12,317 nucleotides of DNA from Bacteroidales bacterium (GTDB taxonomy: Bacteria; Bacteroidota; Bacteroidia; Bacteroidales; VadinHA17). This document shows, one piece after another, positions 7,863 through 12,317 of the stretch. Both the position numbers and the translations under genes were made by a program. Each line of letters opens with the position of its first letter. Within the stretch, counting starts at the first letter, position 1. A model generated the notes under the pieces. It was not told the DNA's origin, made no database searches, and saw nothing but the letters and a program-made list of their open reading frames with translations. Location: contig PMNJ01000112.1 in NCBI GenBank assembly GCA_003162595.1, forward strand, positions 1-12,317, read 5' to 3'.

Positions 7863-7889
7863 GGCGTCTGGCAACAGGCCTCAGGCGCC
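7863..7889. repeat. Short G+C-rich inverted repeat upstream of rlmN
   Basis: GGCGTCTG (7863-7870) and CAGGCGCC (7882-7889) pair over 8 positions with one G-T wobble around an 11-base loop. The loop itself contains another CAGGC, so it can also be read as three degenerate CAGGC-type units. It begins only 9 bases from the rlmN start codon, inside its leader. It could be a leader hairpin or the remnant of a dispersed repeat. Confidence 0.4.
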
Positions 7890-7949
7890 GGGATCTAAAT
7901 GATTAATTATAAATTCTTCAACTTTTGTCTTTATACTTATGTTTTCCAT

Positions 7950-7977
7950 CATGCCTCATGCCTCACACCTCACACCA
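7950..7977 (+). repeat. Seven-base tandem repeat, four units
   Basis: Four head-to-tail heptamers: CATGCCT, CATGCCT, CACACCT and CACACCA. The first two are identical. The second pair differs from the first by the same two substitutions (TG to CA), and the last unit has a further final-base change. It lies about 95 bases upstream of the rlmN start and 240 bases upstream of htrA. It could be a variable-number repeat; function unknown. Confidence 0.7.
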
Positions 7978-8219
7978 TTGCGGTTATCTGTTATAATAAA
8001 TCCATTCCCGGTTCCTTCGTATTTGTTAAATCCTATTGTTATCAGTGTTAAAGTGTTGTTAAAAGTTTGTATATTATTGAAGATCATTCGAAAAATGCAT
8101 GATCTTTGTAAAACAAAATTGTATTAATCCGGTTATAAAGATATTAAACTTTTGTGAAGGCAGAAGAAATGAATTTTAACCTGCAACGAAAGGACAATTT
8201 AATTAAAATTTAAAACGCT

Positions 8220-9671
8220 ATGAAAGGTAAGTATTTATTAGGTGCACTGTTTATGGCTCTTTTAGGAGCATCAATTGCGTTGTTTGCATATTCAAAGATA
8301 ATGGTTAAGCCTTTAGTTGCTGCTTCAAAAGATAGTTCCAAAGTTGAAGTGCAAAATGCAAGAGCCTATCTCACTTCTCTGCAGACTCAGGAAGGACAGA
8401 TAGATTTCACTTATGCTGCTGAACTGGCTGTTCATTCGGTAGTTCATGTTCATATAAAAATGGCTGGAGCTCCCGATAATTCAATTATGGATTGGTTTTA
8501 TGGAGACCGTAATTCTAAATCCCGTGAAGTGCAAGGCTATGGTTCAGGAGTCATTATTTCTAATGATGGTTACATTGTTACGAATAACCATGTTGTAGAA
8601 AACGCAGAATCTGTTGATGTTACACTAAATGATAAGAGAACTTTCACTGCAAAGGTAGTCGGTCGTGATCCTGGCAGTGATATAGCCCTGCTTAAAATAA
8701 AGGCAGATAATTTGCCTTATATTAAATATGGCGATTCGGAAGCACTCCGGCTTGGCGAATGGGTACTTGCCGTCGGAAACCCGTTCAATCTTACATCTAC
8801 AGTAACAGCTGGTATTGTCAGTGCCAAAGGGAGAAGTCTTCATTTAAATGAAGGAGCATATACTATCGAATCATTCATTCAGACTGATGCTGCTGTTAAT
8901 ATGGGAAACAGCGGAGGGGCCCTGGTAAATACCAAAGGGCAGCTTGTTGGAATTACGTCTGCTATTTATTCTACAAGTGGCGCTTATAATGGCAACTCAT
9001 TTGCAATACCCGTTACGATTGTGAAAAAAGTTGTTGATGATCTAAAAAAATTCGGTGAGGTTCAGAGAGCCCTTATCGGGGTAAATATTCAGGATGTCGA
9101 ATCATCTGATGCAGAAAAATTTAATCTTCCTGCAGTTAAAGGTGTCATGATAACCAGAGTCCTTGATGCTGGTGCAGCTAAAGAAGCAGGACTGAAGGTA
9201 AATGATGTGATTGTGAAATTTGATGGTAATGAGGTAAACAGTGTTTCAGAATTACAGGAACATGTTGGAGAAAAGAGGCCGGGAGACAAAGCTGAAATAA
9301 CCTATATCAGGAACGGAAAGGAGAACTCAGTTCCGGTCGTCATGAAGAACATTTCAGGGAATACAAAAGTTGTTACTCCTGAAATGGAAGAAGCCAGTGA
9401 TGTAATTTTTGGTGCCAGGCTGGAACCACTTAGCTCTGATGATAAGAATTCCCTTAACATTGATTATGGAGTCAGGGTAACGGAAATCAATAAAGGGAAG
9501 TTTAAAGAGATCGGAATGCCTGAAGGGTTTATTATCCTGAGTGTTAATGGTAAAAAAGTAAAAAGTGCTGATGAAGTACAACAATTTACAAATAATGGCA
9601 CGACTCTGAAAACGATAGAAGGAATCCTTCCTGACGGGTCTGTATTGAATTACAAGTTCGGCAAATATTAG
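8220..9671 (+). CDS. htrA: Periplasmic Do-family serine protease (HtrA/DegP)
   Basis: This protein degrades or refolds damaged envelope proteins. The 483 residues start with Lys2/Lys4 and a hydrophobic segment (5-24), either a signal peptide or an uncleaved membrane anchor. The trypsin-like domain (about 65-275) has the complete triad: His124 in TNNHVV, Asp154 in SDIALLKI and Ser231 in GNSGG. It also has the conserved AVGNPF (184-189) and QTDAAVNMGNSGG (221-233). Two PDZ domains follow, PDZ1 at about 283-375 (ALIGVNIQDV opens it) and a shorter PDZ2 at about 395-480. The length and two-PDZ layout match DegP/DegQ-type proteins. The ATG has no obvious Shine-Dalgarno site. No clear primary-sigma promoter is visible upstream, which would fit control by an alternative (envelope-stress) sigma factor, but that is inference. 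rpoD follows after 129 bases with its own promoter. Confidence 0.95.
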   Translation: MKGKYLLGALFMALLGASIALFAYSKIMVKPLVAASKDSSKVEVQNARAYLTSLQTQEGQIDFTYAAELAVHSVVHVHIKMAGAPDNSIMDWFYGDRNSKSREVQGYGSGVIISNDGYIVTNNHVVENAESVDVTLNDKRTFTAKVVGRDPGSDIALLKIKADNLPYIKYGDSEALRLGEWVLAVGNPFNLTSTVTAGIVSAKGRSLHLNEGAYTIESFIQTDAAVNMGNSGGALVNTKGQLVGITSAIYSTSGAYNGNSFAIPVTIVKKVVDDLKKFGEVQRALIGVNIQDVESSDAEKFNLPAVKGVMITRVLDAGAAKEAGLKVNDVIVKFDGNEVNSVSELQEHVGEKRPGDKAEITYIRNGKENSVPVVMKNISGNTKVVTPEMEEASDVIFGARLEPLSSDDKNSLNIDYGVRVTEINKGKFKEIGMPEGFIILSVNGKKVKSADEVQQFTNNGTTLKTIEGILPDGSVLNYKFGKY

Positions 9672-9747
9672 AATAGATTATATAATTCACTATTATTCAG
9701 GGGATTTATAAAATTAATTCTCCTTTTCACAACAATAGCGAATTATT

Positions 9748-9778
9748 TTTGTTATTACATAATAAAGCAATATCTTTG
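9748..9778 (+). promoter_or_regulatory. Primary-sigma promoter of rpoD
   Basis: TTTG (9748-9751) is followed after exactly 19 bases by TATCTTTG (9771-9778). This is a full match to the Bacteroidota consensus of a -33 TTTG and a -7 TAnnTTTG, recognised by the primary sigma factor of this phylum. Transcription should start near 9784, giving an untranslated leader of under 20 bases. The downstream gene encodes that sigma factor, so rpoD would drive its own expression. Confidence 0.82.
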
Positions 9779-9790
9779 CGGAAATTTTTC

Positions 9791-9796
9791 GGGAGG
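9791..9796 (+). promoter_or_regulatory. Strong Shine-Dalgarno site of rpoD
   Basis: GGGAGG lies four bases before the ATG at 9801. It is the strongest ribosome-binding site in the window, whose other + strand starts have weak sites or none, and it fixes the rpoD start codon. Confidence 0.7.
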
Positions 9797-9800
9797 CATA

Positions 9801-10661
9801 ATGAGACAGCTAAAGATTACCAAATCCATAACAAACAGAGAGAGTGCTTCACTCGACAAATATTTGCAGGAAATTGGTAAGGAAGAGTTGATATCGGTAG
9901 AAGAAGAAGTTGAATTGGCTCAAAGGATAAAGAAAGGCGACAGAGCTGCTCTTGAGAAACTCACCAAAGCAAACCTGCGTTTTGTAGTTTCTGTTGCAAA
10001 ACAATATCAAAACCAGGGACTTAGTCTTCCCGATCTTATCAACGAAGGAAATTTGGGTCTTATCAAGGCTGCAGAAAAGTTTGATGAAACACGTGGTTTT
10101 AAGTTTATTTCCTATGCCGTATGGTGGATAAGACAGTCAATTCTTCAGGCACTTGCTGAACAATCACGTATCGTAAGATTACCATTGAACCAGGTTGGTT
10201 CACTTAATAAGATCAATAAAGCTTTCTCAAAGTTTGAACAGGAGAATGAACGTACTCCATCACCTGAGGAGCTTGCTGATGTTCTTGAACTTCCGAAAGA
10301 AAAGGTTACTGATACATTGAAAGTATCGGGTCGCCACGTATCTGTTGATGCACCTTTTATTGAAGGCGAAGATAACAGTTTACTGGATGTTCTTACCAAC
10401 TCTGATTCTCCGGTTGCAGATAAGCTGCTGATGGACGAATCTCTTTCAAGAGAGATCTACCGGGCGCTTGCCACTCTTACTGAAAGGGAAAGGGACATAA
10501 TCAGATTCTTCTTCGGTATAGGTTGCCAGGAGATGACACTTGAAGAGATTGGTGAAAAATTCGGTCTTACCCGTGAAAGAGTTCGCCAGATTAAGGAAAA
10601 AGCAATCAGAAGGCTGCGACATACTTCACGAAGCAGATTATTAAAAGGATATTTAGGTTAA
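9801..10661 (+). CDS. rpoD: RNA polymerase primary sigma factor, short Bacteroidota type
   Basis: This sigma-70 factor directs RNA polymerase to housekeeping promoters. The 286 residues lack region 1.1 and the large non-conserved insert of E. coli RpoD (613 residues), as is standard in this phylum. Region 1.2 covers about 17-45 (SLDKYLQEIGKEELIS). Region 2 spans about 50-122, with LRFVVSVAKQYQNQGLSLPD (59-78), GLIKAAEKFD (86-95) and the -10-recognition segment FKFISYAVWWIRQSI (100-114). Region 3 covers about 125-205. Region 4 spans about 222-286, with the helix-turn-helix TLEEIGEKFGLTRERVRQIK (246-265). The regions have the expected order and spacing, so the protein appears complete. It has its own promoter and strong ribosome site upstream and an intrinsic terminator 18 bases after the stop, so it is probably a single-gene transcript. 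A paralogous stress sigma of the same group is unlikely given the near-perfect region 2. Confidence 0.96.
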   Translation: MRQLKITKSITNRESASLDKYLQEIGKEELISVEEEVELAQRIKKGDRAALEKLTKANLRFVVSVAKQYQNQGLSLPDLINEGNLGLIKAAEKFDETRGFKFISYAVWWIRQSILQALAEQSRIVRLPLNQVGSLNKINKAFSKFEQENERTPSPEELADVLELPKEKVTDTLKVSGRHVSVDAPFIEGEDNSLLDVLTNSDSPVADKLLMDESLSREIYRALATLTERERDIIRFFFGIGCQEMTLEEIGEKFGLTRERVRQIKEKAIRRLRHTSRSRLLKGYLG

Positions 10662-10679
10662 TATACCGAATACTGAATT

Positions 10680-10710
10680 AAAGGTGCTTCCAATGGAGCA
10701 CCTTTTCTTA
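10680..10710 (+). terminator. Intrinsic terminator of rpoD
   Basis: AAAGGTGCT (10680-10688) pairs perfectly with AGCACCTTT (10697-10705) around an 8-base loop in which CC and GG can pair further. The stem runs into TTTTCTT. This is the most convincing terminator in the window and separates rpoD from uvrB. Confidence 0.9.
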
Positions 10711-10742
10711 TTTAATTAGTTCTTAACACCTACATTGTAGTC

Positions 10743-10837
10743 CTCTGTGAATCTCTGTGCTTCTCTGTGCAACTCTGTGTAAGTTCTTAATTTTTTGTTA
10801 CACGGAGGGTCACGGAGAAGCACAGAGGGCCACAGAG
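10743..10837. repeat. 95-base inverted repeat of 10-base CTCYGTGNNN units
   Basis: The left arm (10743-10782) is exactly four units of CTCTGTG plus three bases (AAT, CTT, CAA, TAA). The right arm (10798-10837), read on the minus strand, is again four units (spacers GCC, CTT, ACC, TAA), the last two with CTCCGTG. The arms match at 32 of 40 positions around a 15-base loop (10783-10797). Six of the eight differences fall in the spacers of units 1 and 3; the other two are T/C changes that remain G-U pairs in RNA. It lies between the rpoD terminator and uvrB and encodes nothing credible. It could be a dispersed non-autonomous repeat, a protein-binding array (units one helical turn apart) or a transcript hairpin. 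Function unknown. Confidence 0.88.
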
Positions 10838-10872
10838 AAAAAATGTAATCTTTGCGTACTTTTGATTTAAAC

Positions 10873-10888
10873 CTTTGTGATCTTTGTG
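10873..10888 (+). repeat. CTTTGTG direct pair upstream of uvrB
   Basis: Two copies of CTTTGTG (10873-10879 and 10882-10888) stand two bases apart. They look like degenerate relatives of the CTCTGTG units just upstream, but with a 9-base period. A promoter-like TAATCTTTG (10846-10854) lies between the two repeats; its spacer is one base longer than the consensus and it has no TTTG upstream, so I do not call it a promoter. Confidence 0.5.
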
Positions 10889-10950
10889 GTTAATTGATTT
10901 CATGATTATAGAATTATAGGGTTAGTTAGATTAGCAAGAAATTATACTCA

Positions 10951-12317
10951 ATGGATTTCAAACTTATATCCGATTTTCAGCCTACCGGCGACCAGCCGGA
11001 AGCAATAAATCAGCTTGTGGCAGGACTTGAAAATAGAGTCCCTTTCCAGACACTTCTTGGAGTCACAGGTTCGGGTAAAACATTTACAATTGCCAATGTA
11101 ATTGAGAGAGTTAACCGCCCGGTTCTGGTTTTAAGTCACAATAAAACCCTGGCTGCCCAGCTCTATGGTGAATTCAAGCAGTTCTTTCCTGAAAACAGAG
11201 TGGAGTACTTCGTATCTTATTATGACTACTATCAACCGGAAGCATATCTTCCTGTGTCAGATACTTATATTGAAAAGGATCTTTCGATAAATGAGGAGAT
11301 CGAAAAACTTCGTCTCAGTGCAACTTCATCTTTACTCTCAGGACGCAATGATGTAATTGTGGTCTCTTCCGTCTCATGCATATACGGCATCGGTAATCCG
11401 GATGATTTTCATTCCAATACGGTGCATATAAGGAAAGGACAGATGATAGGAAGAAATCTGCTTCTCAGAAAGCTTGTCGACAGTCTTTATTCACGTAATG
11501 AACTCGAATTCAAGCATGGTACTTTCAGAGTCAGAGGAGATACAATCGATATATTTCCGGCTTATGCAGATATAGCTGTAAGGGTAATTTTCTTTGGTGA
11601 CCAGATTGAAGAATTAAATACTTTCGATCCGGTCAGTGGCCACAGACTTGACATTCTTAATGAGTACATTGTTTATCCTGCAAATATATTTGTTACAACA
11701 CGGGAAAGGATCAATATGGCCGTAAGTGATATTCAGGATGATATGGTCCGTCAGGTTGCGTATTTTAATGAAATCGGTAAAAGAGAAGAAGCAAAAAGAC
11801 TGGAACAGCGCGTGCTGTATGATCTAGAGATGATAAAGGAACTTGGCTATTGCAGCGGTATTGAAAACTATTCACGTTATTTTGACGGAAGAAAACCCGG
11901 AACCAGACCTTTCTGCCTTCTCGACTATTTTCCAAAAGACTTTATAACTGTTATAGATGAAAGTCATGTCAGTTTACCTCAGATCAGGGCAATGTTCGGA
12001 GGTGATCATTCCAGGAAACAGACTCTTGTTGAATATGGATTCAGACTGCCGGCAGCCCTCGACAACAGACCAATGAGGATCGAAGAATTCGAATCTCTGA
12101 CAGGACAGACAATTTTTGTCAGTGCTACGCCCGCTGATTATGAACTTGAAAAAAGTGAAGGTGTTTTTGTTGATCAGGTAATAAGACCAACCGGCTTGCT
12201 GGATCCGCCGATAGAAGTACGTCCAAGTCTTAACCAGATTGATGACCTCATGGGCGAAATCCGTTCAAGAGCCAAATCGGGGGAACGCACACTGGTGACA
12301 ACCATAACCAAGCGAAT
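10951..12317 (+). CDS. uvrB: UvrABC excinuclease subunit B, N-terminal part (cut by window end)
   Basis: UvrB is the damage-verifying helicase-like subunit of bacterial nucleotide excision repair. It is loaded by UvrA and then recruits UvrC. The frame is open from ATG 10951 to the window end, 455 codons of an expected 670 or so. Visible features are the N-terminal FQPTGDQPEAI (9-19), Walker A GVTGSGKT (37-44), the damage-probing beta-hairpin region YYDYYQPEAYLP (90-101), helicase motif II as DESH (336-339), GGDHSRKQTLVEYGFRLPAALDNRP-type conservation just after, SATP (391-394), and LVTTITKR at the cut end. The missing part should hold the remaining helicase motifs and the C-terminal UvrC-binding helices. 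The ATG has no Shine-Dalgarno site, but the family N-terminus begins only a few residues later, so the start is secure. Confidence 0.97.
   Translation, partial: MDFKLISDFQPTGDQPEAINQLVAGLENRVPFQTLLGVTGSGKTFTIANVIERVNRPVLVLSHNKTLAAQLYGEFKQFFPENRVEYFVSYYDYYQPEAYLPVSDTYIEKDLSINEEIEKLRLSATSSLLSGRNDVIVVSSVSCIYGIGNPDDFHSNTVHIRKGQMIGRNLLLRKLVDSLYSRNELEFKHGTFRVRGDTIDIFPAYADIAVRVIFFGDQIEELNTFDPVSGHRLDILNEYIVYPANIFVTTRERINMAVSDIQDDMVRQVAYFNEIGKREEAKRLEQRVLYDLEMIKELGYCSGIENYSRYFDGRKPGTRPFCLLDYFPKDFITVIDESHVSLPQIRAMFGGDHSRKQTLVEYGFRLPAALDNRPMRIEEFESLTGQTIFVSATPADYELEKSEGVFVDQVIRPTGLLDPPIEVRPSLNQIDDLMGEIRSRAKSGERTLVTTITKR

Larger units (their letters stand above)
7855..8219. other. Divergent 365-base gap between rlmN and htrA
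   Basis: Both promoters must lie here or nearby, yet I find no exact TAnnTTTG box on either strand. The nearest on + is TATTATTG (8072-8079, one mismatch), without a properly spaced TTTG. The left third holds a small G+C-rich inverted repeat (7863-7889) and a 7-base tandem repeat (7950-7977). The right part (about 7980-8219) is plain A+T-rich sequence. A 62-codon frame across 7939-8127 reads through the tandem repeat and is not credible as a gene. Confidence 0.6.

Noticed and set aside
7939..8127. A 62-codon + frame in the rlmN/htrA gap
   Set aside because: It translates the heptamer repeat and then A+T-rich sequence, has no ribosome site and resembles no protein I know.
10743..10837. CRISPR array or rpoD terminator
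   Set aside because: The units are 10 bases with 3-base spacers and inverted arms, unlike CRISPR repeats, and rpoD already has a strong terminator at 10680-10710.
1..12317. An undescribed defence, mobile or biosynthetic system
   Set aside because: Every long frame belongs to a recognised family with intact motifs. No transposase, integrase, nuclease-helicase pair, toxin-antitoxin, reverse transcriptase, tRNA or rRNA is visible on either strand.

Overview
The window looks like a chromosomal housekeeping segment from a member of the Bacteroidota, probably an uncultured relative of the Bacteroidales or Marinilabiliales. Four things point there: a short (286-residue) primary sigma factor without region 1.1, a short (656-residue) GyrB, an A+T-rich base composition with weak or absent Shine-Dalgarno sites at most starts, and promoters of the Bacteroidota type (TTTG, 19 bases, TAnnTTTG). 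I cannot name the genus from sequence alone.

Layout, left to right. (1) The last 92 codons of an outer-membrane beta-barrel protein on + (1-279). (2) A 392-base gap holding a candidate promoter. (3) gyrB and, 10 bases later, a secreted M28 zinc peptidase resembling carboxypeptidase Q, both on +. (4) A convergent gap (4018-4210) with two unrelated repeat elements. (5) A minus-strand cluster, transcribed right to left: rlmN, dacB (8 bases apart, almost certainly one transcript), then a DUF362/ferredoxin iron-sulfur protein 57 bases further on, with its own candidate promoter. (6) A divergent 365-base gap with two degenerate repeats. (7) htrA (periplasmic Do-type protease), then rpoD with a textbook promoter and terminator, both on +. 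(8) A 289-base gap dominated by a 95-base inverted repeat built of 10-base units. (9) The first 455 codons of uvrB on +, cut by the window end.

The genes cover DNA topology (gyrB), transcription initiation (rpoD), nucleotide excision repair (uvrB), rRNA/tRNA methylation (rlmN), peptidoglycan trimming (dacB) and envelope proteolysis (htrA, M28). All complete genes look intact, with catalytic residues present. I see no phage, insertion sequence, CRISPR, toxin-antitoxin, defence locus or RNA gene, and no convincing undescribed protein system. What is not explained by ordinary genes is in the gaps: short-period repeats. The clearest is a two-armed inverted repeat of four CTCYGTGNNN units per arm (10743-10837), with a half-copy that begins at the base after the M28 stop codon (4018).
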